Assembly (NCBI GenBank): GCA_023242925.1
Contig: CP096134.1
Coordinates: forward strand, 3,925,501-3,989,500
Origin: Hyphomonadaceae bacterium JAD_PAG50586_4
GTDB lineage: Bacteria; Pseudomonadota; Alphaproteobacteria; Caulobacterales; Aquidulcibacteraceae
DNA length: 64,000 bases
Direction of reading: 5' to 3'
Part shown: piece after piece, positions 45,055-53,537 of the stretch
Numbering within the stretch: the first letter of the stretch is position 1
Layout: the number at the start of each line of letters is the position of its first letter
The notes under the pieces: generated by a model
What the model saw: the letters and a program-made list of their open reading frames with translations, nothing else
What the model was told of the DNA's origin: nothing
Database searches by the model: none
Program-made: the position numbers and the translations under genes

Positions 45055-46376
45055 GCGAGCGCGGCTTCCAACGCCTCGAGTGCAGCGCCGTGGATTGCGT
45101 CCGTGGCGGAATTGCTCAGCACCGGATGCGAACCGAACTTCGCCATCACCAGATTCAGGCTTGGCACGATGACAAGTCGCTGGCCGCGCACGCCGAGCAG
45201 CCAAACTGAACCACGCGCGTCATGCGTGCACCAGAATTGGCTCTTGTAGGACCAGCCGGGCCGCGTCGCTTGGTTGCCGCGGGCGAATGCGTCCTTGTCT
45301 CCACCGGCGAAGATCAGATCGACAGCCGGGTTTGGGAACACTTGGCGCGATCCCACACGACCGCGCCGACGTAGCATTTCCCCAAAGCGCGCAAAGTCAC
45401 GCAGAGAGATATTGAGCCCGCCAGCCGCCACCTCCTGGCCGACCGCGTCGAGCGTGAAATACGCGGGATCGGCGGCGCCGATCGGTGCGTGAATTTCCTC
45501 GGCGTAGAGCTGCGACAAGCTTTTGTTGGCGACGCGCTGCACCACCCAGGCGAGCACATCGGTGACAGCCGAGCGATAAGCGAAGGCGTGACCGGGCGGA
45601 TGCTCGCGCGCATTGATCAACTGAAGCGCCGCGTACGTACCGCGCGGCGGATTGCGCGCATCGCGGGGGCCTAGACCAACGTCGGCCAGATAGCGGAAAA
45701 CATCGGCGCTAGGATCGGTGTAGTTCTCCGAAAAGCGCGCGCCGTCGGTCATATCAGCGATCTGGCGCACGCTCGCGCCTGCGAAGCCCGTTGCGGCTAG
45801 CTCGGGAAGATAGCTCTCGACCGGGCGGCTGAAATCGAGCTGCCCGCGCACCGCGAGGATTTCTGCGAGGAAGCCGCAATAGGATTTCGTCGCCGAGAAT
45901 AGGATGTGCGGATCGGCGGGCTGCATGCCGCCAAGATAGCGCTCGTGCACGATGCGGCCGTTGACGAGGATAATAATCGCATCGGTGTGCGTATTCGCTT
46001 CAAACTGCGACCAGCTGATCTCGCCTTCGGCGGTGCGCAAACGCACGCGCTCCATGTCCATCGGCGCCTCACGGAGCGCGAGCGAGCGGGCTTGCAATTG
46101 CGTGGCGTCGCGCGAGCCGAAGATTTCGCGCATGTGACGGACAGACCACTTGGCCTGGGGCCAGGTCTGCCAATTGGAGATGTCGACGCGCGTGTTCGGC
46201 GCTGGTGGATATCCTTGCATAAAATTGGCGGCGGAGTGCTCGCCGGTGTCGGGCTGGGCCGCCACCGATATCGCCTGCGCTTGGGCATTGTTGGCGTTCG
46301 ACACAGTCGCTGCCGCTGCGACACCCGCGCCAGCCATGATCGCGCGCCGTGTCATGCTCGCGTCTTCCGTCATCAT
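45051..46376 (-). CDS. Serine hydrolase of the 6-aminohexanoate-oligomer hydrolase (NylB-like) type, Tat-exported
   Basis: 441 residues. TRRAIMAGAGVAAAATV is a twin-arginine signal. The beta-lactamase fold follows: HILFSATKSYCGFLAEIL carries the SxxK nucleophile/base, with the conserved Tyr likely in FAYRSAVTDVLAWVV. Sequence around VNGRIVHERYLGGMQPADPH and RFGEMLRRRGRV is like that of NylB and similar carboxylesterases. It could cleave small amides or esters in the periplasm. Start ATG 46376 (another ATG at 46373 and 46355). It is not in the operator-marked island. Confidence 0.8.
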   Translation of the reverse strand: MMTEDASMTRRAIMAGAGVAAAATVSNANNAQAQAISVAAQPDTGEHSAANFMQGYPPAPNTRVDISNWQTWPQAKWSVRHMREIFGSRDATQLQARSLALREAPMDMERVRLRTAEGEISWSQFEANTHTDAIIILVNGRIVHERYLGGMQPADPHILFSATKSYCGFLAEILAVRGQLDFSRPVESYLPELAATGFAGASVRQIADMTDGARFSENYTDPSADVFRYLADVGLGPRDARNPPRGTYAALQLINAREHPPGHAFAYRSAVTDVLAWVVQRVANKSLSQLYAEEIHAPIGAADPAYFTLDAVGQEVAAGGLNISLRDFARFGEMLRRRGRVGSRQVFPNPAVDLIFAGGDKDAFARGNQATRPGWSYKSQFWCTHDARGSVWLLGVRGQRLVIVPSLNLVMAKFGSHPVLSNSATDAIHGAALEALEAALA

Positions 46377-46499
46377 TTCCTCCGCCGCCCTTTTGTTGGG
46401 CTTACCGCAACACTAGCTGGGCTCTGAGCGCGCGCATTCCCTAAAGCGTCAGTTTTCGGCCCGTTCGACATGCTGCTAAGTTCCACAAGCGGAGGCGCC

Positions 46500-46682
46500 A
46501 TGAGCGGATGGCGTGACACGGAAGGGCGCACGGCTGAAGAACGACGCACGCGACAAGATCGATCTCTGCGGCCGCGCTTGGCGGAGACGGTGAAGAACCG
46601 GCCCTTGAGCTTAGTGATGCCGATTTTCAGCGCGCTGTTCGTGCTGGTGTTGATCATCGCTTTGCTGCTTGCGTTCGGCTGA
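46500..46682 (+). CDS. Small single-helix membrane protein
   Basis: 60 residues from ATG 46500, with GGAGG five bases upstream, a strong ribosome-binding site. A charged N-terminal region (TEGRTAEERRTRQDRSLRPR) is followed by a C-terminal helix PIFSALFVLVLIIALLLAFG. The N-terminus would face the cytoplasm. Function unknown. The following PRC-barrel gene is 70 bases away. Confidence 0.6.
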   Translation: MSGWRDTEGRTAEERRTRQDRSLRPRLAETVKNRPLSLVMPIFSALFVLVLIIALLLAFG

Positions 46683-46751
46683 GCACGCGGAACGAACGCG
46701 CCCGCAAGTTGTTGTTCAGGCTCCACTTACATCGAAGAGGAGCGATCCCCC

Positions 46752-47117
46752 ATGCCCACCACCACAGGCCACACGACCGCGATCCGCGCCAAGAAAGTCA
46801 TAGGTACGTCCGTGAAGGACACGAGCGGCGAGAAGATTGGCACAATCGAGGACATCGTTCTCGACAAGCAATCCAATTCGATCCTGTTCGCCGTCGTCGG
46901 CTTCGGCGGCGTGCTCAAGATGGGTGAGAAATTCCATCCGCTGCCATGGGCGGCGCTGAACTATGACGAGGACGAGGATTCCTACGTCGTGCCGTACACG
47001 AAGGACGAGCTGAAAGCGGCGCCGGCCGACACGATCAGCGAACTGACCAAGAACGACGGCATCGCCTATCGCGACCAGAGCCACGCCTTTTACAAGGTCG
47101 ATCAATATTGGAGCTAA
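46752..47117 (+). CDS. PRC-barrel domain protein
   Basis: 121 residues. GAGGAG lies a few bases before ATG 46752. The PRC-barrel spans about residues 12-80: AIRAKKVIGTSVKDTSGEKI, GTIEDIVLDKQSNSILFAVV and GFGGVLKMGEKFHPLPWAAL, typical of the stress-related single-domain group. A short C-terminal part (DTISELTKNDGIAYRD) completes it. Such proteins are often induced by stress; no partner is evident here. A terminator follows at 47139-47169. Confidence 0.85.
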   Translation: MPTTTGHTTAIRAKKVIGTSVKDTSGEKIGTIEDIVLDKQSNSILFAVVGFGGVLKMGEKFHPLPWAALNYDEDEDSYVVPYTKDELKAAPADTISELTKNDGIAYRDQSHAFYKVDQYWS

Positions 47118-47138
47118 GCGCGTAAGCGCCTAGATGTG

Positions 47139-47169
47139 ACGCGCCTGCCAGCGATGGCGGGCGCGTTTG
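47139..47169 (+). terminator. Rho-independent terminator after the PRC-barrel gene
   Basis: ACGCGCCTGCC and GGCGGGCGCGT form an 11-pair stem (one G-T) with a six-base loop, followed by TTTGC. Plausible but the T run is short. Confidence 0.55.
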
Positions 47170-47182
47170 CATGGGAAGCGCC

Positions 47183-47380
47183 ATGAGCTCGTCATCGGCA
47201 ATCACACGTGTGCTGTACGACGCCTCGAACCGCACGCTCGCCGTGACCTTCACGAGCGGCAAGAAATACATCTACGAAGACGTGCCCCCAGAGGTGGCCA
47301 ATGAGTTTCAAACGGCGCCGTCGCAAGGCGCGTATTTCAATTGGCGCATTCGGGATCAGTACACATTCCGCGAACTCTGA
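47183..47380 (+). CDS. KTSC domain protein
   Basis: 65 residues, single KTSC domain: YDASNRTLAVTFTSGKKYIY, VPPEVANEFQTAPSQGAYFN and WRIRDQYTF. The domain is named after a Lys-tRNA synthetase C-terminal relative and is found as a stand-alone protein of unknown role. ATG 47183 is preferred (GGGAAG upstream), ATG 47171 possible. Convergent with the next gene. Confidence 0.75.
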   Translation: MSSSSAITRVLYDASNRTLAVTFTSGKKYIYEDVPPEVANEFQTAPSQGAYFNWRIRDQYTFREL

Positions 47381-47689
47381 TTATGCGCCGCTCCGTGCCC
47401 GGAACTCATGCACCCACGCCAGCGGAATCACCTCAGCTTCGTTGGGCTTTGTCGCTTCGATAAAGGCGCGAGGCCGCATGAAGAGCCCCGCCGCACACGC
47501 GCCCGCACCCATGAAAAAGATCCCAGACAGTGCCGTCACAGGCACAATCAACAAAAGCACGAGAAGTATGTTCTCGCGCGCTTGGTAAAGCCCGAAGGGC
47601 AAACCGACGGCCAGGCCGGCCAAAATGAGCACCCCCAGAAACAACATCAGCACCCAGAGGGCGCGTTTGATGAATTGGATTGTGCTCAT
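47381..47689 (-). CDS. Small two-helix membrane protein
   Basis: 102 residues with helices ALWVLMLFLGVLILAGLAVG and NILLVLLLIVPVTALSGIFF. The C-terminal tail is soluble. It begins 5 bases after the argG stop, so it is probably co-transcribed with argG. No family recognised. Confidence 0.65.
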   Translation of the reverse strand: MSTIQFIKRALWVLMLFLGVLILAGLAVGLPFGLYQARENILLVLLLIVPVTALSGIFFMGAGACAAGLFMRPRAFIEATKPNEAEVIPLAWVHEFRARSGA

Positions 47690-47694
47690 CGCCC

Positions 47695-48942
47695 CTACTC
47701 GTTTTTGCCGCGCTTCTTATCCCGCTCGGCCATGATCCGAAGCCGCAGCGCGTTGAGCTTGATGAAGCCTTCGGCGTCGGCTTGGTTGTAACCGCCTGCC
47801 TCATCAAAGCCGACGAGCTTCTTCGAGTAAAGCGAATAGGGGCTTGAGCGGCCCACGGTACGGACGCCGCCCTTGTAGAGCTTCAGCTTTACATCGCCCG
47901 TGACGCTCTCTTGGCTGGCGTCGATCGCCGCTTGCAGCATCAGGCGCTCGGGCGTCCACCAGAAGCCGTTATAGATGAGCGTCGCGTATTTCGGCATCAG
48001 CTCGTCTTTGAGATGCATGGCGCCGCGGTCGAGCGTGATGCTTTCGATGGCGCGGTGGCCGTACCAGAGTATCGTGCCGCCCGGCGTTTCGTAATAGCCG
48101 CGCGACTTCATGCCGACATAACGGTTCTCGACCAGATCGAGACCGCCGATGCCGTGCTTGGCGCCGAGGCGGTTGAGCTCTGTCAGCAGCTCATGCGCCT
48201 TCATCGGCTTGCCGTTGATTGCGACGAGGTCGCCACGCTCAAAGCTGAGCGTGACCACTTCGGCCTGATCGGGCGCCTCTTCCGGCGTGATGGTGCGGCG
48301 GTCGCCGCGCTTGGAGACGACGTCCGGCACTTCGACGTCCGGGTCCTCAAGCACCAGACCTTCTGACGACGTGTGCAGCAAATTCGCGTCGATCGAGAAC
48401 GGCGCGTCTTGCTCTTTGTTCTTGGCGATCTCAATGCCGTGCTTACGCGCGTACTCAAGCAACCCAGGACGACCTTCGAATTCCCACTCGCGCCACGGCG
48501 CGATCACCTTCACGTCCGGCTTCAGCGCGTAATAGCTGACCTCGAAGCGCACTTGGTCGTTGCCCTTTCCGGTCGCGCCGTGGCTGACGGCGTCGGCGCC
48601 GACGAGGTTGGCAATTTCGATCTGGCGCTTGGCGATCAGCGGACGCGCGATCGAGGTGCCGAGCAGGTACTGGCCCTCGTACAGCGTGTTGGCGCGGAAC
48701 ATCGGAAAGACGAAGTCGCGGACGAATTCCTCACGCAGATCGTCAATGAAGATGTTCTCCGGCTTGACGCCGGCTTTGATCGCCTTGGCGCGCGCGGGCT
48801 CCAATTCCTCGCCTTGGCCGAGATCGGCGGTAAAGGTAACCACCTCGCAATTGTAGGTCTCCTGCAGCCATTTCAGGATGATGGAGGTGTCGAGGCCGCC
48901 CGAATAGGCGAGCACAACCTTGTTGGCTTTGGACTGAGACAT
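47695..48942 (-). CDS. argG: Argininosuccinate synthase
   Basis: 415 residues, standard length. AYSGGLDTSIILKWLQE is the PP-loop ATP site; FTADLGQGEELEPARAKAI, AVSHGATGKGNDQVRFEVSY and the C-terminal RSSPYSLYSKKLVGF are all ArgG signatures. It joins citrulline and aspartate with ATP to argininosuccinate, the penultimate step of arginine synthesis. Start ATG 48942. No other arg genes are in the window. Confidence 0.96.
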   Translation of the reverse strand: MSQSKANKVVLAYSGGLDTSIILKWLQETYNCEVVTFTADLGQGEELEPARAKAIKAGVKPENIFIDDLREEFVRDFVFPMFRANTLYEGQYLLGTSIARPLIAKRQIEIANLVGADAVSHGATGKGNDQVRFEVSYYALKPDVKVIAPWREWEFEGRPGLLEYARKHGIEIAKNKEQDAPFSIDANLLHTSSEGLVLEDPDVEVPDVVSKRGDRRTITPEEAPDQAEVVTLSFERGDLVAINGKPMKAHELLTELNRLGAKHGIGGLDLVENRYVGMKSRGYYETPGGTILWYGHRAIESITLDRGAMHLKDELMPKYATLIYNGFWWTPERLMLQAAIDASQESVTGDVKLKLYKGGVRTVGRSSPYSLYSKKLVGFDEAGGYNQADAEGFIKLNALRLRIMAERDKKRGKNE

Positions 48943-48993
48943 GGCGCGCGTTCCCGCATTGAAAAGCGGGGCTTTCCTTTCACAAGCGCGCGC

Positions 48994-49938
48994 TCAAATC
49001 AACGGATGCTGACTCTCGCGAACCCATTGTGACAGCACCCATTTCTCGCCCGCCGTTACAGGCGCACCGGCGTGGAGCGAGTCGCGCTCAAGTTCGCCGG
49101 CGCGCGAGACGTTCCAGAAGATGAGCGCGTCGCCCGCTTTGCCCTTGAACGCCAGATTGAGGCGCGGAAATACGGTTTCGCCGCCTTCATAATCATCGTT
49201 CAGATAAATCAGCACAGTCACCGCGCGCTGCCCCATCTCGGCGAGTTCAGCGGCGTAACCCAGCGCTTCAGGCTCCCACGGTCGGATGAAGTCGTAGTGC
49301 GGTTTGTATTCCTGCCCCGGCTCGTAGCGGAGCACATTCATGCGCTCTTGATTGACGAGCGGCAGCCCAGTGGCGATCGCCATCCGTCGACACACCAATT
49401 GTTGGATGAGATCACCATCGATCAGATGAAAGCCTGCGACAGAATTTGTGCGCGCCGCGTCGCGTGTGCTGCCGCCGTCGGGCGTGAAGACCATGCACGG
49501 CTGAAGCTTCGACGAAGCCGATTTGATGATCCAATCGCAAACCGACTTGGGAATGAAGCTGTCCACGCTGAACACACGTGGGACCTCGGCGAGCGGAATG
49601 AGCTGGATCGGCTGCGACCAAGGCGCGCGATCCAACTCGCGCTCACCGAGAATGGTCAGTTGTTGTTGCGCATGCGTGTGCCCCAGCGTCGCGGCCTGTC
49701 TGACCAGAGCATACGCCTCATCCAGATTCTTGGCGCAGCCAATGCCGCGTGCAGCAAGTGCTGCGCGCAACATCATTGCATTCGCGCTGCCTTGCGCGCA
49801 GGCGGCTTGCACCTGTTCGAGCGCTTCCGGAATGGACCGCGCGACGCCGTTTCCAATGAGAAGCTGATAAGCGAACTGAACACGAGCCTGCGCATCCCCC
49901 TGCGCCGCCCGCTCCCGAAGTGAAGTCGGGTCACCCAT
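48994..49938 (-). CDS. Prolyl 4-hydroxylase-like 2OG-Fe(II) oxygenase with Sel1 repeats
   Basis: 314 residues. Residues ~1-95 have Sel1/TPR-like helical repeats (AYQLLIGNGVARSIPEALEQ, AAQLG-type segments), and ~115-310 form the double-stranded beta-helix dioxygenase: RYEPGQEYKPHYDFIRPW gives the HxD iron ligands, LHAGAPVTAGEKWVLSQWVR the distal His and the Lys that binds 2-oxoglutarate. The closest known group is prolyl 4-hydroxylase, alpha-subunit type. It may hydroxylate a protein held by the helical repeats. Start GTG/ATG at 49938. Confidence 0.85.
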   Translation of the reverse strand: MGDPTSLRERAAQGDAQARVQFAYQLLIGNGVARSIPEALEQVQAACAQGSANAMMLRAALAARGIGCAKNLDEAYALVRQAATLGHTHAQQQLTILGERELDRAPWSQPIQLIPLAEVPRVFSVDSFIPKSVCDWIIKSASSKLQPCMVFTPDGGSTRDAARTNSVAGFHLIDGDLIQQLVCRRMAIATGLPLVNQERMNVLRYEPGQEYKPHYDFIRPWEPEALGYAAELAEMGQRAVTVLIYLNDDYEGGETVFPRLNLAFKGKAGDALIFWNVSRAGELERDSLHAGAPVTAGEKWVLSQWVRESQHPLI

Positions 49939-50078
49939 CTACGCTCCCCCAATGAGCGCAGCCGTCACGGGCCGATCGAAATCGATGGGCCGTCGCCGTT
50001 GGGTTCCACGCTAGCTTAGGCGCCCAATGCATCGCCATGGGGCGCCGCTACGACCACAGCTTTTTAGCGAAAGGGCAA

Positions 50079-52082
50079 TTACACCATCACCTGATTGCCC
50101 AATTCGACGGCACGTCCGGATGGGATGTGGAAGAAGTCCGTCGCATTGGTGGCGTTGCGGGCGAGGAAGATGAAGAGGTGGTCCTGCCAGAGCGGCATGC
50201 CGCTCTTCTCGCTCGGCACGATGGTGCGGCGGGAGAGGAAGAAGCTTGTCTTCATGATGTCGAACTTCAAGCCGTGCTTGCGCGCCTCGGTGAGCGCTTT
50301 GACGACGTTCGGCGTTTCCATGAAGCCGAAGGTGAGCTGAACGCGTTTCACGTCCGGCATGAAGTCCTCGATCTTTACGCGTTCACTCTCGGGCGCACGC
50401 GGCGCGTTGATCGTCTTCACCGTGAGGATGATGATCTGCTCGTGCAGCACCTGATTGTGTTTCAGATTATGCATGAGCGCCGCGGGCGCGACGTCTGGAT
50501 CGCCGGTCAGGAAGATGGCGGCGCCGCGGACTCGATGTGGCGGGTGGTGCGAGAGTGTCTCGAACAGTTTCGCCAGGCTTTCATCGCGGCGCACAGTTTC
50601 GGCCAGCAAACGCGTGCCGCGCACCCAAGTCCACATAATGACGATGAGTCCTATCGCCAGCAGCAGCGGCACGAAACCGCCGGACCAGACACGCTGCAGA
50701 TTCGACGACAGGAAGATCAGCTCAATGATCACGAACGGCGTGATGATGGCGGCGGCGAGTGCTACCGGCCGCTTCCACAGCTTCCAGATAACGATGAACA
50801 CCATCACCGTACTCATCAGCATTTCGCCGGTGATGGAGATGCCATACGCTGCCGCGAGGCGGGTCGATGACCCAAACGCGAGCGTGAGCACCAACACGCC
50901 GGCGAGCAGCAGCCAGTTCACTTGTGGCATATAGATTTGGCCGGCTTGCGTTTCGGACGTCCGGCGAATTTCCATGCGTGGCAACAGGCCCAGCTGGATT
51001 GCTTGTTGGGTGAGCGAGAAGGCGCCGGAAATGACGGCCTGACTGGCAATTACCGTCGCGGCAGTCGCGAGAATCACAAGCGGCAACCGAATCATTTCCG
51101 GCGCCATCTCGAAAAAAGGGCTGAATTCGAAAGAGACACTGTCGGCGCCGACAGCGCGCGCGGCTTCACGGGCGATGGCGTATTCAGCGTTGATCACATC
51201 GAGCTGGCCGAGCACAAAGGCGCCCTGCCCAAGATAATTCAGCGTCAACGCCGGCAGCACGAGGCCAACCCAGGCGACGCGGATCGGGCGGCGACCGAAG
51301 TGACCCATGTCAGCGTAAAGCGCCTCAGCGCCTGTGACGGCCAGGAAGACGGAGCCAAGCACCACGAATGTCAGGAATTGGTGCTCGATCATGAAGCTGA
51401 TTGCGTGCACCGGCGACAATGCCGCGAACACACCGGGATTGGTGGCGATCTGAAACGCGCCCAGCACCCCCATCGTGATGAACCAGATCGCGGTAATCGG
51501 GCCAAAATAGCGGCCCATGACGCCCGTGCCACGCGATTGAATCGCGAACAAGCCGACCAAAATGCCAATGCCAATCGGCAGAATAAATGGATCGATTGAG
51601 CCCTCGAGCGCAGGAACAGCGCGTAAGCCTTCAACGGCGGAGAGCACGGAGATAGCCGGCGTGATGAGCGCATCGCCGTAGAACATCGAAGCGCCGGCGA
51701 CGCCGACGAGAAACAGAAGCGGCGTGCGTTTGCCAAGCGCGCGTTGCGCAAGCGCCATCAACGAAAGCGTGCCGCCCTCGCCCTTGTTGTCCATCTGCAT
51801 GACGATGACGATGTATTTCAGCGTCACGACGATCATAAGCGCCCAGAAGATGAGCGATATGATGCCAAGCACTTCCTCGGCCTCGGCGACGCCGCGCCCC
51901 TCGGTGAGCAAGTGGGAAAAGGATTCCTTGAAGGCGTAAAGTGGGCTGGTGCCGATGTCGCCATAGACGACGCCGATCGAGCCGATGAGGAGCGTCCAAA
52001 AGCCGGCATGCGCCGCATGGCCGTGGCCATTGCTCGGGGCGCTATTCTCCGGTTTGGGCGCGCCGGCGGACGCCTGCGCCAT
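50079..52082 (-). CDS. kup: Low-affinity potassium transporter Kup
   Basis: 667 residues with twelve helices and a C-terminal cytoplasmic domain. GVVYGDIGTSPLYAFKESF at the first helix, LGIISLIFWALMIVVTLKYI and GEGGTLSLMALAQRAL are diagnostic of KUP/HAK/KT proteins. It imports K+ together with protons. The C-terminal part (GAAIFLTGDPDVAPAALMHN, SFFLSRRTIVPSEKSGMPLW) is normal for the family. Start ATG 52082. No neighbouring regulator. Confidence 0.94.
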   Translation of the reverse strand: MAQASAGAPKPENSAPSNGHGHAAHAGFWTLLIGSIGVVYGDIGTSPLYAFKESFSHLLTEGRGVAEAEEVLGIISLIFWALMIVVTLKYIVIVMQMDNKGEGGTLSLMALAQRALGKRTPLLFLVGVAGASMFYGDALITPAISVLSAVEGLRAVPALEGSIDPFILPIGIGILVGLFAIQSRGTGVMGRYFGPITAIWFITMGVLGAFQIATNPGVFAALSPVHAISFMIEHQFLTFVVLGSVFLAVTGAEALYADMGHFGRRPIRVAWVGLVLPALTLNYLGQGAFVLGQLDVINAEYAIAREAARAVGADSVSFEFSPFFEMAPEMIRLPLVILATAATVIASQAVISGAFSLTQQAIQLGLLPRMEIRRTSETQAGQIYMPQVNWLLLAGVLVLTLAFGSSTRLAAAYGISITGEMLMSTVMVFIVIWKLWKRPVALAAAIITPFVIIELIFLSSNLQRVWSGGFVPLLLAIGLIVIMWTWVRGTRLLAETVRRDESLAKLFETLSHHPPHRVRGAAIFLTGDPDVAPAALMHNLKHNQVLHEQIIILTVKTINAPRAPESERVKIEDFMPDVKRVQLTFGFMETPNVVKALTEARKHGLKFDIMKTSFFLSRRTIVPSEKSGMPLWQDHLFIFLARNATNATDFFHIPSGRAVELGNQVMV

Positions 52083-52221
52083 GATATGATCCCCTTCGGG
52101 CGGACGATGCGACCCGATCCCGGGGCGCGCGTTTACGCCTTTTCACCTAGTCGGGCAAATCTTTGCGACCAGGGAGCTTTTGGTTTGGTTAGCAGGGCTG
52201 GCTTTGCCGCATTAAGAAGCG

Positions 52222-52422
52222 TCAAAAGTCGGAGACGATGCCCTTACGCTCCCAATCGCCGTAGCGGGTCGGCTCTGGGCCGCTTGGGCCGCCGAGCTCC
52301 TTGGCGAGCTTTTCGGCCTCGCAGCGGCGTTCGGCCGCTTCCGCCAGCGCACGCTGCGCTTCAGGCGTTAGCACCTTTGGCTCCGGCGCCGATTCCGTCG
52401 CGTCGGGTTTCACATCGTCCAT
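52222..52422 (-). CDS. DUF1674 (SDHAF4-like) protein
   Basis: 66 residues from ATG 52422. The C-terminal GGPSGPEPTRYGDWERKGIV followed by SDF is the DUF1674 signature shared with the mitochondrial succinate dehydrogenase assembly factor 4; the first half is disordered and Ala/Glu rich. In bacteria this family is presumed to help flavinylated SdhA assembly. Start ATG 52434 possible. It is divergent from htpX. Confidence 0.82.
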   Translation of the reverse strand: MDDVKPDATESAPEPKVLTPEAQRALAEAAERRCEAEKLAKELGGPSGPEPTRYGDWERKGIVSDF

Positions 52423-52475
52423 ATTGAACCTCACCTGCGTGCACTCAATATCATTGTCGCTACGTGAGGAGAAAG

Positions 52476-53402
52476 ATGAACCATCTCAAGACCTACATCC
52501 TGCTGGCCGCGATAACCGCGCTGTTTGGCGGCGTCGGCTATCTGGTGGGCGGAACGGGCGGCATGCTGATTGCGCTGGTCGTCGCGGGCGCGATGAACCT
52601 GTTTGCGTACTGGAATGCCGACAAAATGGTGCTGCGTCATTTCCGTGCGCAGCCGCTTGAACCAGGGCATCCAGACCCACGCGTGCGCGCCTATTACGAA
52701 GACACGCTGGCGCTGGCGCAGCGCGCCGACCTGCCGCCGCCGAAGATCTATATCATCGATAATCCGCAACCGAATGCCTTCGCCACGGGCCGCAATCCGC
52801 AGAACGCAGCGGTAGCGGCGACCAGCGGTTTGCTTGGGCTTTTGTCGCGCGATGAAATTCGCGGCGTGATGGCGCACGAACTCGCACACGTGAAAAACCG
52901 CGACACGTTGACGATGACCGTGACGGCCACAATCGCCGGCGCGGTGGCGATGCTGGCCAATTTCGCGTTGTTCTTCGGTGATCGCGACCGTAACCCATTG
53001 GTTGGCTTGGCGATCATGCTCCTCGCGCCGATCGCGGCGTCGCTGGTGCAGATGGCGATCAGCCGCGCGCGCGAATATGAAGCCGATCGCATTGGCGCCG
53101 AGATTGGCGGCGAGCCGGAAGCCCTGGCGCGCGCGCTGGAGAAGATCGAGGCGTACGCGCGCCAACGCGTGAACGTGGACGCGGAGCGCAACCCGGCGAT
53201 GGCGCACCTCTTCATCATCAACCCGCTGTCGGGCCGCGGCGCTGACAATCTGTTCTCGACCCACCCAAACACACGCAACCGCATCGCCCAATTGAGCGAG
53301 ATCGCCCGCCGTTTCGGACGCCCAACAATGAGCGCGCAAGACGCTCTGAATACCGGGCCTTGGGGCGCGCGCAGCGGGCGGCCGAAAGGGCCTTGGGGTT
53401 AA
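52476..53402 (+). CDS. htpX: Zinc metalloprotease HtpX
   Basis: 308 residues of the M48 membrane protease family. From ATG 52476 (GAGGAG upstream): two N-terminal helices (YILLAAITALFGGVGYLVGG and the next), then MAHELAHVKNRD with the HExxH zinc site, a third helix pair, and the distal Glu in REYEADRIGAEIGG. It degrades misfolded inner-membrane proteins under stress. A terminator lies at 53457-53487. Confidence 0.95.
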   Translation: MNHLKTYILLAAITALFGGVGYLVGGTGGMLIALVVAGAMNLFAYWNADKMVLRHFRAQPLEPGHPDPRVRAYYEDTLALAQRADLPPPKIYIIDNPQPNAFATGRNPQNAAVAATSGLLGLLSRDEIRGVMAHELAHVKNRDTLTMTVTATIAGAVAMLANFALFFGDRDRNPLVGLAIMLLAPIAASLVQMAISRAREYEADRIGAEIGGEPEALARALEKIEAYARQRVNVDAERNPAMAHLFIINPLSGRGADNLFSTHPNTRNRIAQLSEIARRFGRPTMSAQDALNTGPWGARSGRPKGPWG

Positions 53403-53456
53403 AGCTGCGCAAGCAAGCGCGACGCCTTCCTTATGGCTTGATTTTGTGAGCATTTT

Positions 53457-53487
53457 GGCCCGGCCGCAGAATGCAGGCCGGGCCTTA
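53457..53487 (+). terminator. Likely terminator after htpX
   Basis: GGCCCGGCC and GGCCGGGCC form a perfect nine-pair stem with a ten-base loop, followed by TTATGGTT. Very stable stem, but the T run is short. Confidence 0.55.
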
Positions 53488-53537
53488 TGGTTAATCGAAC
53501 GCTAACTGTCGCCGCGCGAGCATTGCTAAAGCTCGCG

